A DNA stretch of 64,000 nucleotides from Nocardia transvalensis NBRC 15921 (GCF_000308875.1 NZ_BAGL01000070.1:62001-126000), one strand, 5' to 3'; shown: positions 23,105-31,741, counted from the stretch's first letter. Translations and numbers: made by a program. Notes: generated from the letters alone by a model not told the origin.

Positions 23105-24229
23105 TCAGATACGGTCCAGCCGGGCTTCCACGTCGATGGTGCGGCCGGAGGCGTCGGCGAGTTCGCGGCGGACGACGGCGGCGACCTGAGCGGCGATCTG
23201 CTGACGAATATTGCCGACCCGGCCCAGCGCCCGCGCTCGCCAGCCCTCGGCGTGCAGGTCGACGGCGATGGTGTGCGGATCGGGCGGCGCGACATCGATC
23301 ACGATCAGCAGCGGATCGGCCGCGCGGGCGACCAGCACCAGCGGGATCTCGACCTCGGCGCGGTAGTGATTGGCCTTGAGAACGTCGACGGTGATCTCCA
23401 GCGCCACCGGGATACTCAGATCGAACGCCACCGGATCGTCGCTCACCCGCTCCGACAGCCGCGGCATCCGGACGGTGCCCCGCACCCCTACCGTCGCCGC
23501 CTCGCGCGGGCCGGTGCGCAGCGGGCCGACCTCGATCGCCCGGCCGGCGAGCCCCTCGACCACGTCGAGCACCCGCTCGCGCGTGACGATGAGCGGGAAG
23601 AACCGCCGCCCGAACTCGTCGTAGCCGATCCAGTCGAAACCCTCTTGGGCCGCATGCTCCGACCGGGTCCCGTTCATGATGGCCACGACATCGAACACCC
23701 GGCCGCTCCGCGCCGCCGGATCGGCCAGCATGCCGTTGAGCCGGTTGGCGACCTCGCGCTGCACCAGCACCGCGATGGGATCCAGCAGCAGCTCGAACGC
23801 CGCGCCGATGGCCTGCGCCCGCACCACGAAACTGACGTCCCGGGCCGCGACCCGGGGTATATCGATCACGATCAGCAGGGGGTCGGCCGTGCGCGCGTGC
23901 AGCGTGAGGTCGATTTCGACGATCGCCTCCAGCCGCAGCCGCTGGCCGCCCAGGGTGATGGTGACGTGCAGCGATACCGGAATCCGGACCTCGAAGGTGA
24001 CATCCGGTCCGCTGCGCGCGATCACCGGCTTGCCCACGCTGCCCTCGGCGACGAAGCCGGCCAGACCCGCGGGCCCGACCGAGAACGGCCCGATGGTCAT
24101 CCCGCGCCCGGCCATACCGGATACCGCGGCCTCGATCCGCGCCCGCGTCACCGCGTGCTTGACGAAGCGCTCACCGAATTCGGCGTAGTCGATCCAGGTG
24201 ACGGGGTCGTGCCGGGTGGACTGTGGCAT
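23105..24229 (-). CDS. Hypothetical protein built of two homologous halves
   Basis: A 374-residue protein I cannot assign to a known family. It contains an internal duplication. The first half opens WIDYAEFGERFVKHAVTRAR and runs through GMTIGPFSVGP and RTADPLLIVIDIP. The second half opens WIGYDEFGRRFFPLIVTRER and repeats the same order with AIEVGPLRTGP and RAADPLLIVIDVAPP. Each half is predicted mainly beta with alternating hydrophobic residues, which would suit a tubular or lipid-binding fold; that is speculation. No signal peptide or membrane helix is seen. The ATG at 24229 has a GAGG upstream. It is divergent from the betaine-type ABC operon. Confidence 0.65.
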   Translation of the reverse strand: MPQSTRHDPVTWIDYAEFGERFVKHAVTRARIEAAVSGMAGRGMTIGPFSVGPAGLAGFVAEGSVGKPVIARSGPDVTFEVRIPVSLHVTITLGGQRLRLEAIVEIDLTLHARTADPLLIVIDIPRVAARDVSFVVRAQAIGAAFELLLDPIAVLVQREVANRLNGMLADPAARSGRVFDVVAIMNGTRSEHAAQEGFDWIGYDEFGRRFFPLIVTRERVLDVVEGLAGRAIEVGPLRTGPREAATVGVRGTVRMPRLSERVSDDPVAFDLSIPVALEITVDVLKANHYRAEVEIPLVLVARAADPLLIVIDVAPPDPHTIAVDLHAEGWRARALGRVGNIRQQIAAQVAAVVRRELADASGRTIDVEARLDRI

Positions 24230-24631
24230 GAGTTTCGTAACCTCGCTGTGCCGGATGGTGTGCGCGCCCAACCACTGTGACACCCCCGGGCGCAAGCACT
24301 CTGATCAGTGCCGCGCGATGCAGATCCCCGTCCTGCCGATGAGGGGGCAGCAGGACAGGGATCGCGACGGCGGCGCTGCCGGGCACCGCCGAGTCCATCG
24401 TAGGTCGAGGTGCACCCGGTGCACCTCCCACCAGTAAGAGATATCCCCCGCGGGTGGATACGTTGACAAACGACCGAACCCGACCTTACCCGGAACCTCG
24501 GCCCGAGCGTAATGGTGAATTCTGATATCCCCCTGCCGTCATCGCGACAAACCGGCCGAAATGGCCTAGTTTCCCTCCCTGTGTCGTTACACTCGGCCCG
24601 GACGACAACTACACGGTGGGAGGGCTAAACC
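24230..24631. promoter_or_regulatory. Divergent regulatory region with 21-bp palindrome upstream of the osmolyte ABC operon
   Basis: About 400 bases with no convincing gene. At 24407-24427, GAGGTGCACC, one C and GGTGCACCTC form a perfect palindrome. GTCCTGC...GCAGGAC is a second inverted repeat (about 24328-24355). TATCC-CCCGCGGG-TGGATA is a third (about 24442-24460), followed by a consensus-like -35 TTGACA at 24463. GGGAGGG at 24618-24624 is the ribosome site of the first operon gene. A regulator was not identified nearby. Confidence 0.45.
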
Positions 24632-25282
24632 CTGGACACGCTGTGGAACTTCGTCGTCGATCATCGCATTCAACTGCTGACCGACTCGTATCTGCATGTC
24701 TCGGCGGTCGTGCAGGCGGTACTGCTCGCGACGATCGTGGCTGTGCTCATCGGCATCGCGGTACATCGCAGCCCCTGGGGTTCGGCGCTGTCCACCGCGG
24801 CGGCCAGCATCATCCTGACGGTTCCCTCGTTCGCCCTGCTCGGCCTGCTCATCCCGCAGATGGGCCTGGGCGTGAAGCCGACGATCACCGCACTCGTGCT
24901 CTACGCGCTGCTGCCGATCATCCGCAACACCATCATCGGGCTCTCCAGCGTCGACCCGGCGGTCTCCGATGCCGCCCGCGGCGTGGGCATGAACCGGCTG
25001 CGCATCCTGGCCCGCATCGAGATGCCCCTGGCCTGGCCCTCGATCCTGGCGGGCATCCGCGTCAGCACCCAGATGACGATGGGCATCCTCGCCATGGCCG
25101 CCTACGCCAAGGGCCCCGGCCTGGGCAACCTGATCTTCTCCGGCCTGGCCCGCCTCGGCAGCCCGACCGCGGTGCCGATGGCGCTCACCGGCACGGTGCT
25201 GATCATCGTGCTGGCGCTCGCGCTCGACGCCGTCCTGGTCCTCGTCGGCCGTCTCACCACTCCGAGGGGAATCCGTGACTGA
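24632..25282 (+). CDS. Glycine betaine/choline-type ABC transporter permease (OpuCB-like), CTG start
   Basis: Inner-membrane permease of an osmoprotectant importer. From the CTG at 24632 it is 216 residues: (M)DTLWNFVVDHRIQLLTDSYLHVSAVVQ, then about five transmembrane helices. The conserved permease loop is SDAARGVGMNRLRILARIEMPLAWPSILAGIR. The stop TAA at 24626 rules out any earlier codon, and the first GTG (24710) would remove the conserved N-terminus. GGGAGGG lies seven bases before the CTG, so CTG is the likely initiator. The stop overlaps the ATPase gene by 8 bases. It is the first gene of a permease-ATPase-permease-binding-protein operon. Confidence 0.87.
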   Translation: MDTLWNFVVDHRIQLLTDSYLHVSAVVQAVLLATIVAVLIGIAVHRSPWGSALSTAAASIILTVPSFALLGLLIPQMGLGVKPTITALVLYALLPIIRNTIIGLSSVDPAVSDAARGVGMNRLRILARIEMPLAWPSILAGIRVSTQMTMGILAMAAYAKGPGLGNLIFSGLARLGSPTAVPMALTGTVLIIVLALALDAVLVLVGRLTTPRGIRD

Positions 25283-26477
25283 AACCGCGACCGACACCCC
25301 GGAGCGCACCGGGGATCACGCCCCGGCCGAGATCGTGCTCGACTCGGTCACCAAACGCTATCCGGGACAGCGCGATCCGGCCGTCGACAACGTCTCCCTC
25401 ACCATTCCCGCGGGCGAGATCGTGGTGTTCGTGGGCCCGTCGGGCTGCGGCAAGACCACGACCATGCGGATGATCAACCGGCTCATCGAGCCGACCTCGG
25501 GCACCATCACCATCTCCGGGCGCGACGTGACCACGGTGAACGCCGACAAGCTGCGCCGCCAGATCGGCTATTCGATCCAGCAGGCGGGGCTGTTCCCGCA
25601 TCTGACGGTCGCGCGGAATATCGCGACCGTCCCCGGCCTGCTCGGCTGGGACCGCGGCAGGGTCTCCGCCCGCGTCGACGAGATGCTCGAACTGGTCGGC
25701 CTGGATCCCGGCGAGTTCCGCGACCGGTATCCGCGGCAGCTGTCGGGCGGTCAGCAGCAGCGCGTCGGCGTGGCCCGCGCGCTGGCCGCCGACCCGCCGG
25801 TGCTGCTGATGGACGAGCCGTTCGGCGCGGTCGACCCGATCACCCGCGGCCTGCTGCAGGACGAACTGCTGCGGTTGCAGGCCGAACTGCACAAGACGAT
25901 CGTCTTCGTCACCCACGACTTCAACGAGGCGGTCAAACTCGGCGACCGAATCGCGGTGCTGGGCAACCAGTCCCGGATCCTGCAGTACGACACCCCGGCA
26001 GCGATCCTGGCCGAACCGGCGGACGACACCGTGGCCGGATTCGTCGGCGCCGACGCCGCGCTCAAACAGCTCACCCTGGTGCGCGTCCAGGACGTCGACC
26101 TCGGGCAGTGCCCCACCGCCCTCGACACCGACGACGTGGCGACGCTGCGGAGCGCACTCGCCGAGCGGAAGTGGAAGTGGGGCTTGGTACTCGACGCCCA
26201 GCGCCGCCCGCTACGCTGGGTGTCGGAGGCGCATCTCGGCCTGGCCACCTCGCTGCGCGAGATCGGCCTGCCCGTCACCGGCACGGTCGCGCTGCGCTCC
26301 TCACTGCAGGAGGCGCTGGAGGTCCTGCTGGCCGAGAGCACGGCCAACGCGGTCGTCACCGGCCGCCGCGGCGAGTACGCCGGCCTGATCAACATCGACA
26401 CGCTGGTGGCGCACCTGTCCGAGATCCGTGCCGAACACCACACGGTCACAACGTATTCGGACGAGCAGACGTCATGA
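25275..26477 (+). CDS. Glycine betaine/choline-type ABC transporter ATP-binding protein (OpuCA/ProV-like)
   Basis: A 400-residue ATPase that powers the importer. Walker A is GPSGCGKTT, the Q-loop is SIQQAGLFPHLTV, the signature is LSGGQQQRVG, Walker B is VLLMDEPFG, and the switch is FVTHD. After about residue 250 a CBS-like C-terminal regulatory region follows (RPLRWVSEAHLGLATSL, SSLQEALEVLLAESTANAVV), which in OpuA/OpuC systems senses ionic strength or nucleotides. It begins at the GTG at 25275 within the end of the first permease. Its stop shares ATGA with the second permease, so translation is coupled on both sides. Confidence 0.95.
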   Translation: MTETATDTPERTGDHAPAEIVLDSVTKRYPGQRDPAVDNVSLTIPAGEIVVFVGPSGCGKTTTMRMINRLIEPTSGTITISGRDVTTVNADKLRRQIGYSIQQAGLFPHLTVARNIATVPGLLGWDRGRVSARVDEMLELVGLDPGEFRDRYPRQLSGGQQQRVGVARALAADPPVLLMDEPFGAVDPITRGLLQDELLRLQAELHKTIVFVTHDFNEAVKLGDRIAVLGNQSRILQYDTPAAILAEPADDTVAGFVGADAALKQLTLVRVQDVDLGQCPTALDTDDVATLRSALAERKWKWGLVLDAQRRPLRWVSEAHLGLATSLREIGLPVTGTVALRSSLQEALEVLLAESTANAVVTGRRGEYAGLINIDTLVAHLSEIRAEHHTVTTYSDEQTS

Positions 26478-27232
26478 GTGGCGCCACTCGCCACACCGAG
26501 CGGCTGGCCGAACGCATCAGGTTGTTCGCCCAGCCGGTACTGGCGCTCGGACTGGCCGTCGGCGTGCTCTGGTGGGGATTCAGCCGGACGCTGACCGCCA
26601 CCCAGCAGGCCAGCATGAACGCCGAGAACATCACCACCGCCACCCGCCAGCACGTGGTGATCACGCTGACCGTCATCGCCATCGTCGTGGTGGTCGCGGT
26701 GCCGCTGGGCACGCTGCTGACCAGGTCCCGGTACCGGCGGCTGGCGCCGCTGTTCGTCGGCATCGCCAATATCGGCTCGGCGGCCCCGACGATCGGCCTG
26801 ATCGTGCTCACCTACCTGTGGACCCAGCAGACCGGATTCTGGGTCGGTGTCGGCCCGATCGCGCTGTATTCACTGCTTCCGGTGCTGCGCAACACGATCC
26901 TCGGCTTCGATCAGGTCGATCCGATGCTCGTCGACGCCGGTCGCGGCCAGGGTATGTCGGCGCTGACGGTGTTGCGCCGCATCGAATTTCCACTCGCGGT
27001 CCCCTACATCCTCGCCGGGCTGCGCACCTCCCTGGTGCTGGCGGTCGGCACCGCGACGCTGTCGTTCCTGGTCAGCGCGGGCGGCCTGGGCATTCTCATC
27101 GACACCGGATACAAGCTGCGCGACAACGTGACGCTGTGGGTGGGCGCGATCCTCGCGGTCGCCCTGGCGCTGCTGGTGGACTGGCTGGGCGCGCTCGCCG
27201 AACGATTCCTCGGGCCGAGGGGGTTGCGATGA
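26474..27232 (+). CDS. Glycine betaine/choline-type ABC transporter permease, second subunit (OpuCD-like)
   Basis: The second membrane subunit, 252 residues with six hydrophobic segments. The permease-ATPase contact loop is VDAGRGQGMSALTVLRRIEFPLAVPYILAGLR. The start of the transport core, HVVITLTVIAIVVVVAVPLGTLL, follows an N-terminal helix absent from the first permease. The ATG at 26474 overlaps the ATPase stop. Its own stop overlaps the next possible start (ATGA at 27229-27232), so the operon continues without a gap into the binding-protein gene even though a repeat has entered that gene's 5' end. Confidence 0.93.
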   Translation: MSGATRHTERLAERIRLFAQPVLALGLAVGVLWWGFSRTLTATQQASMNAENITTATRQHVVITLTVIAIVVVVAVPLGTLLTRSRYRRLAPLFVGIANIGSAAPTIGLIVLTYLWTQQTGFWVGVGPIALYSLLPVLRNTILGFDQVDPMLVDAGRGQGMSALTVLRRIEFPLAVPYILAGLRTSLVLAVGTATLSFLVSAGGLGILIDTGYKLRDNVTLWVGAILAVALALLVDWLGALAERFLGPRGLR

Positions 27233-28380
27233 GAACCCCGAGATGGTCCCGGCCAAAAGCGTGCCGGGACAACGGAACAGCGCCCGCGAGGAAGCGCACC
27301 GACATAGCACCCGCGAGGAAGCGCGCCAACATAGCACCCGCGAGGAAGCGCGCCAACATAGTGCCCGCGAGGAAGCGCGCCAACATAGTGCCCGCGAGGA
27401 AGCGCGCCGGTGTGTGCTCCAGGTTGATCGCTGCCGTGGCGGCGGCCGGGCTGCTCGCCGCCGGCTGCGGGCTGGAGGCCGGTGGCGCGGTGCCGCTGCG
27501 GGTGGGGCCCGGCAGCATTCGGCCCGTGCCCGAACTCGACGGTGTGCGAATCATCGTGGGCTCCAAGGACTTCACCGAGCAGATCATCCTCGGCTACATC
27601 CTCGAATTCGCGCTGACGGCCGCCGGGGCGGAGGTCCGGGACCTGACCGCCATCACCGGGTCCAACAGCCTGCGCGACGCCCAGCTGCACGGCCAGGTCG
27701 ACCTCGCCTTCGACTACACCGGCACCGGCTGGATCAACTATCTCGGCAACGAGACGCCGATTCCCGATTCGGTCGGCCAGTTCGAGGCGGTCCGCGACCA
27801 GGACCGCGACAAGCACGGCATGGTGTGGGCCGATATGGCCCCGATGAACAACACCTACGCCCTGGTGACCAGCGCCGGGAGCCAGCAGAAGACGGGCGCC
27901 GCCACGCTGTCGGACTTCGCCCGCCTGGTGAATACCGACCCGTCCACCGGCCCCACCTGCGTCGGCACCGAATTCAGCGTCCGGCAGGACGGTTTCCCGG
28001 GCGTGGTGCGCAAGTACGGCGTCGATATGGGCAAGGTGAAGAAGCAGGTCATGCAGGACGCGCTGGTCTATCCGGCGACGGCCGACGGCACCTGCCAGTT
28101 CGGTTCGGTCGCCGCGACCGACGGCCGCATCCCGGCGCTGAATCTGAAGCTGCTCGAGGACGATCTCAAGTTCTTCCCGAAGTACAACGCCGCACTGGTG
28201 ATGCAGGAATCGTTCGCCACCGCCCACCCGCAGGTCGCGGAGGTCATCGCGCCGATCACGCGGCTGCTCACCAACGAGAGCATCACCGAACTCAACCGCA
28301 AGGTCGACGTCGAGGGTCAGGAGCCCGCGAACGTCGCCCGCGACTGGCTGGTCGCCCAGGGGTTCGTGACCGAGGGGTGA
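27229..28380 (+). CDS. Glycine betaine/choline-type substrate-binding lipoprotein with repeat-expanded N-terminus
   Basis: The extracytoplasmic binding protein of the osmolyte importer (OpuCC/OsmF-like). The signal core RLIAAVAAAGLLAAGC ends in a lipidated Cys, followed by VRIIVGSKDFTEQIILGYILEFAL, the ligand-binding start typical of the family, and ending VARDWLVAQGFV. The open frame begins at an ATG (27229) overlapping the permease stop. From there the first 61 residues are MRTPRWSRPKACRDNGTA plus five nine-residue units of PARKRANIV type. This segment is encoded by a CCGGC-hairpin copy and a 27-bp array. If translation instead starts at GTG 27412 the protein is 322 residues with a normal leader. 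Which start is used is open. Confidence 0.85.
   Translation: MRTPRWSRPKACRDNGTAPARKRTDIAPARKRANIAPARKRANIVPARKRANIVPARKRAGVCSRLIAAVAAAGLLAAGCGLEAGGAVPLRVGPGSIRPVPELDGVRIIVGSKDFTEQIILGYILEFALTAAGAEVRDLTAITGSNSLRDAQLHGQVDLAFDYTGTGWINYLGNETPIPDSVGQFEAVRDQDRDKHGMVWADMAPMNNTYALVTSAGSQQKTGAATLSDFARLVNTDPSTGPTCVGTEFSVRQDGFPGVVRKYGVDMGKVKKQVMQDALVYPATADGTCQFGSVAATDGRIPALNLKLLEDDLKFFPKYNAALVMQESFATAHPQVAEVIAPITRLLTNESITELNRKVDVEGQEPANVARDWLVAQGFVTEG
27247..27414 (+). repeat. CCGGC-hairpin plus 27-bp tandem array (five units) at the 5' end of a lipoprotein gene
   Basis: The hairpin TCCCGGC...GCCGGGA is at 27247-27269. Units follow at 27280, 27307, 27334, 27361 and 27388, each containing CCCGCGAGGAAGCGC. 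Units two and three are identical, and units four and five begin with GTG. The array lies on the GCGTGCC arm side. The 27-bp period preserves the reading frame and encodes a lysine/arginine-rich segment. Confidence 0.88.
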
Positions 28381-28381
28381 G

Positions 28382-28894
28382 TCAGGCGATGGCCGTGCGC
28401 AGGGCCAGCCAGCCGCCGCGCGGATCGGCGAATCCGTGGTACATGAGCGGGATGCGCTGGTCCACGCCGAAATAGCGGTATACCGCCAGCATCGCCCACC
28501 GGACGGAATAGTCCTCGAAGTCGTCGATGCGGCGCGGGCCGATCGCGCGCTCGGGCAGCAGCGCCAGCCGGGCCACCTCGTCCGGATCGCCGGTGTCCAG
28601 GCCCACGGGACCGTCGCCGATGTAGTGGTCGTGATAGAGCGTTCGCAGGCCGGGGCGGGGAACGCCGGACCCGTACGCCAGCAGGCACGGCCGCGCGCCG
28701 GGCAGATGCCGCGCCTCGACGGAGGCGATCAGGTCCGGATCGCGCCGCGGTTCGCCGTCGACCGGCGCCTGCTCCAGGAGGTGCAGCATGCACGCGCCCC
28801 GCACACGCGGTTCGGGCACGAGGAACAGGCTGATCATCGGGTCGCGCCAGGCGGCCCCGGTCAGGCAGATTCTGGTATGCAACGAATCGGACAT
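28382..28894 (-). CDS. Hypothetical protein, 170 aa
   Basis: I do not recognise this protein. It is soluble, with MSDSLHTRICLTGAAWRDPM at the start, a central segment PCLLAYGSGVPRPGLRTLYHDHYIGDGP and a C-terminal half RRIDDFEDYSVRWAMLAVYRYFGVDQRIPLMYHGF. AGGAG seven bases before the ATG at 28894 fixes the start. It is convergent with the binding-protein gene, with one base between the two stops, and so is not part of the ABC operon. It stands alone, facing the HAD-like gene across about 160 bases. Confidence 0.65.
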   Translation of the reverse strand: MSDSLHTRICLTGAAWRDPMISLFLVPEPRVRGACMLHLLEQAPVDGEPRRDPDLIASVEARHLPGARPCLLAYGSGVPRPGLRTLYHDHYIGDGPVGLDTGDPDEVARLALLPERAIGPRRIDDFEDYSVRWAMLAVYRYFGVDQRIPLMYHGFADPRGGWLALRTAIA

Positions 28895-29056
28895 GCGGTC
28901 TCCTGGGGAAGAGGGCCGATCGCTCGCTACCCGTTCCAATATGCCACAGCGTTTCCCGCCGTGACCAGGCTTTCGAGCGCGACGGCCGATCCTCGCCGAT
29001 GCCGTCCGCGGCGCGATCCTGGCACGTAGACTGACATCCTGGCGGAGGGGGTGCCC

Positions 29057-29623
29057 ATGGTCGAATCACCGCGTGCGGCAGTACTTCTGGATGTCGACGG
29101 CCCGCTGAATCCGGCCCCGCCGCGCGGCGGCCCGCTACCGGAGGGCTACCGGCAATTCGTGGTCCGGCATCAGATCATCCCGGTGGTTCCGCCGGTCGAG
29201 CACCGGATCCTGCTGAATCCCGCGCACGGCGACCGGCTGCTGGAACTGGCCAGGGCGGGCGACGCGGATCTGGTGTGGGCAACGGCCTGGGAACACGAGG
29301 CCAACCGGCTGCTCGGGCCGATGCTGGGCCTGCCCGAACTCGAGGTAATCGTGTTCGAGGACACCGGAATTCGGCACCGCGACGGCCATCACGGAAAGCT
29401 GCCGGTGATCGACCGCTGGGCCGGCCGCCGGCCCATCTGCTGGTTCGACGACGAGTTCCAACCGGCCGACCAGGGCTGGGCCGAGCGGCGCAGCGACTCC
29501 GGAGCGCCCACCCGGCTCATCCCCGTCGACCCGCGCGGCGGGCTGCAACCGGCGCATCTCGAGGCGGCCCACGCATTCCTGCGGCAATCGGGGAACCCGG
29601 GGCACAACGGTACGGGGCGGTAG
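29057..29623 (+). CDS. HAD-like hydrolase-domain protein
   Basis: A 188-residue protein with the first HAD motif at its start, AVLLDVDGPLNP (nucleophile Asp16, acid/base-type Asp18 by position), then ADLVWATAWEHEANRLLGP, a motif II-like Thr/Trp region, and a late acidic pair in RRPICWFDDEF. This fits the small 'HAD domain in Swiss Army Knife RNA repair protein'-type group rather than classical phosphatases. GGAGGGG six bases before the ATG at 29057 supports the start. It appears monocistronic, with the NarI-like gene following after 74 bases. Substrate unknown. Confidence 0.7.
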   Translation: MVESPRAAVLLDVDGPLNPAPPRGGPLPEGYRQFVVRHQIIPVVPPVEHRILLNPAHGDRLLELARAGDADLVWATAWEHEANRLLGPMLGLPELEVIVFEDTGIRHRDGHHGKLPVIDRWAGRRPICWFDDEFQPADQGWAERRSDSGAPTRLIPVDPRGGLQPAHLEAAHAFLRQSGNPGHNGTGR

Positions 29624-29697
29624 GTGTCTTTGGTCCCTAGCTCAGCGTTTGCGCCTCTGCGACCGTTGTGCATCCCGGTACTTCTTGACGGAAGGCG

Positions 29698-30396
29698 ATG
29701 ATCGGACCCGTGACGGTTCTCCTGTGGATCGTTCTGCCCTACTGCGCGTTCGTGTCGTTCGTTGTCGGCAACCTATGGCGCTACCGCCACGATCGCTTCC
29801 GCCCGGAGAGCTGCGGCCCGGACGCGGATCGGGTGGAGCGCTACGGAGCGTTCGCCTTCCGGCTCGGCGCGGGCCTGTTGCTGTCGGTCCGCGTGACCGA
29901 CGTGATCGCGTCGGGACCCAGCCACCACCCGCCCGGACCCCTCGCCGCGCTGATGGCCGTGGTCGAGGTGATCGCGCTCCCGACCGCCGCGGCCGGCGCC
30001 GTGCTGCTGTTCCTCCCCACGATGCTCGCCGGAACGCGCCGCGCGCCGGTCACGCCGGTGGACCGGGTGACGCTGCCGCTGCTGATCGCGATCGTGCTGT
30101 CCGGGGTCGCCGTCCGGTTCGATCCGAATCCGGCGGACGACCACTACATGGCCGCCGCGACGCTGTTCGCCTGGGCCCGTTCGCTGTTCTCCGCCCACCC
30201 GAGCGCCGAGTTCATGACCGGCGCCGCGGCCCCGTATCAGATCCGGGGCCTCAGCCTGGTGATCCTGCTCGGCATCTGGCCCTACACCCGCCTGGCCGGG
30301 ATCTTCGCGGGACCGGTCGTCCGCTGGACGTCCCGCCGCCGCGTCGTCCTCACACCCCGGCTCGCCAGCGAGCCGTTTCCTTGCCGATCTCGGTGA
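29698..30396 (+). CDS. NarI-like membrane protein lacking the heme-ligand histidines
   Basis: A 232-residue, five-helix membrane protein. The N-terminus MIGPVTVLLWIVLPYCAFVSFVVGNLWRYRHDRF and the late segment FAWARSLFSAHPSAEFMTG...YQIRGLSLVILLGIWPYTRLAG align by eye with the cytochrome-b-type gamma subunit of respiratory nitrate reductase. At the four positions that hold heme ligands in NarI, this protein has Arg55, Arg65, Arg183 and Gly201. No narGHJ genes are present. It therefore looks like an orphan, heme-free derivative with unknown role. The ATG at 29698 follows GGAAGG. Its 3' end overlaps the convergent kinase gene by 47 bases. Confidence 0.65.
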   Translation: MIGPVTVLLWIVLPYCAFVSFVVGNLWRYRHDRFRPESCGPDADRVERYGAFAFRLGAGLLLSVRVTDVIASGPSHHPPGPLAALMAVVEVIALPTAAAGAVLLFLPTMLAGTRRAPVTPVDRVTLPLLIAIVLSGVAVRFDPNPADDHYMAAATLFAWARSLFSAHPSAEFMTGAAAPYQIRGLSLVILLGIWPYTRLAGIFAGPVVRWTSRRRVVLTPRLASEPFPCRSR

Positions 30397-31741
30397 CCGG
30401 GGGCTCGTGGTAGAGCCATTCGCGGGCGAGGCGGTGCCAGTTGTTCGTGGTCTCCAGCTGGCCGAGCGCGGCGAAGGTGAACAGGTCCACCCGGCGGGAG
30501 AAGACGTGCTCGGCGGGCAGCCGCTGCTGCCGCATGCCCCGGAACTGCGCGGCGCGGGGATCGACCGCGAGAACGACCGCGCCCGTGGCCAATTCGGGGG
30601 TGATCGTGATCTCCTCGTCGAGCAGATGCCAGCCCGCCGCGGCCCACACGTATTCCATGCATTCCTGCGGCGTCACGCCCGCGTCGGCATCGATGATGCC
30701 GCGCTGCACCCATTTGTCGTAGAGCTCGCGATCGCGGCGCTCGCACGCGATCCGCATGGCATTGCGCTCCAGTTCGACGATCGCCGGATCCATCGTGTTG
30801 TACAGCCCGAAATCCACGAAACCCAGCCGCCCGTCCGCGGCGAGCAGGATATTGCCGGGGTGCGGATCGCCGCAGAATTCGTAATCGGTGAACATCGGGG
30901 TGATGTAGAAGCGGTAGATCAGCTCGCCGATCCGATCGCGGTCTTCTACCGGCAGTGCCCGGATCTCCTCGAACGGTATGCCGTCGAGGTATTCGGTCAC
31001 GAGGACGTGGTGCCCGCAGAGTTCCTCGATGCTGTCCGGAACCGTGATGTAGGGGTGATCGCGGTAGCGGGAGGCCACCCGGTGCTGGTTGCGGGCCTCG
31101 GCGACATAGTCGAGTTCGCCCTCGATATTGCGCGCGATCTCCTCCAGCACGTCGTCGTCGGCGGCGCTCGGCAGAATGGATTTCCACAGCCGGCTGATCA
31201 TCGCCAGGTTGCGCATATCCGCCTCGACGGCCCGGTCCACGCCGGGATATTTGACCTTCACCGCGACCGTGCGCCCGTCGTGCAGCGTCGCCCGGTACAC
31301 CTGACCGATCGAGGCCGCGGCGATCGCCTCCTCGTCGAAATCCGCGAAGTACCGCGACAGCGGCCCGAGATCGTCCTCGATCACCTTCCGCATATCCGGG
31401 AACGGCACCACCGGCGCGCGATCGCGCAATTCGGCGAGTTTGACCCGGAACATCTCGCGATGCGATTCCGGCAGCAGATCGACGTCGAGGACCGACAGCA
31501 TCTGCCCCAGTTTCATCGCCGCGCCCTTCATCCCGCCGAGCACGGTGACGAATTGCTGCGCCGCCTGCAGCGTGGACCGTTCGGCGAGCATCTCCCGGGC
31601 CTGTTCCGGCCGCCCGATCATGAACAATTTGGTGCCGACCCCGCGGATCGCCTGCCCTGCGGCCAATCGGCCCATCCTGCTGCCCCGCGCGATACGCCCC
31701 TTCGGGACCCGACCGACCACTCTCGAACCTCCATTGGCCAC
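30350..31741 (-). CDS. ABC1/AarF (UbiB-like) atypical kinase
   Basis: A 463-residue ABC1-family protein. Visible hallmarks are the KxGQ segment GMKGAAMKLGQMLSVLD, the Ala-rich loop IAAASIGQVYRATLHDG, the invariant lysine in VAVKVKYPG, and GDPHPGNILLAADGRLGFVDFG (catalytic-loop and DFG-like motifs). Family members bind nucleotide and support quinone or lipid metabolism; the precise substrate is unknown. This is the soluble actinobacterial form, without the C-terminal membrane helices of UbiB. The start at 31741 gives MANGGSRVVGRVPKGRI. It is divergent from a TetR gene with a 12-bp palindrome between them. Confidence 0.88.
   Translation of the reverse strand: MANGGSRVVGRVPKGRIARGSRMGRLAAGQAIRGVGTKLFMIGRPEQAREMLAERSTLQAAQQFVTVLGGMKGAAMKLGQMLSVLDVDLLPESHREMFRVKLAELRDRAPVVPFPDMRKVIEDDLGPLSRYFADFDEEAIAAASIGQVYRATLHDGRTVAVKVKYPGVDRAVEADMRNLAMISRLWKSILPSAADDDVLEEIARNIEGELDYVAEARNQHRVASRYRDHPYITVPDSIEELCGHHVLVTEYLDGIPFEEIRALPVEDRDRIGELIYRFYITPMFTDYEFCGDPHPGNILLAADGRLGFVDFGLYNTMDPAIVELERNAMRIACERRDRELYDKWVQRGIIDADAGVTPQECMEYVWAAAGWHLLDEEITITPELATGAVVLAVDPRAAQFRGMRQQRLPAEHVFSRRVDLFTFAALGQLETTNNWHRLAREWLYHEPPVTEIGKETARWRAGV

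Noticed and set aside
24296..24631. Riboswitch (ydaO/c-di-AMP type) before the osmolyte operon
   Set aside because: Several inverted repeats are present, but I could not match the conserved ydaO core or its spacing.
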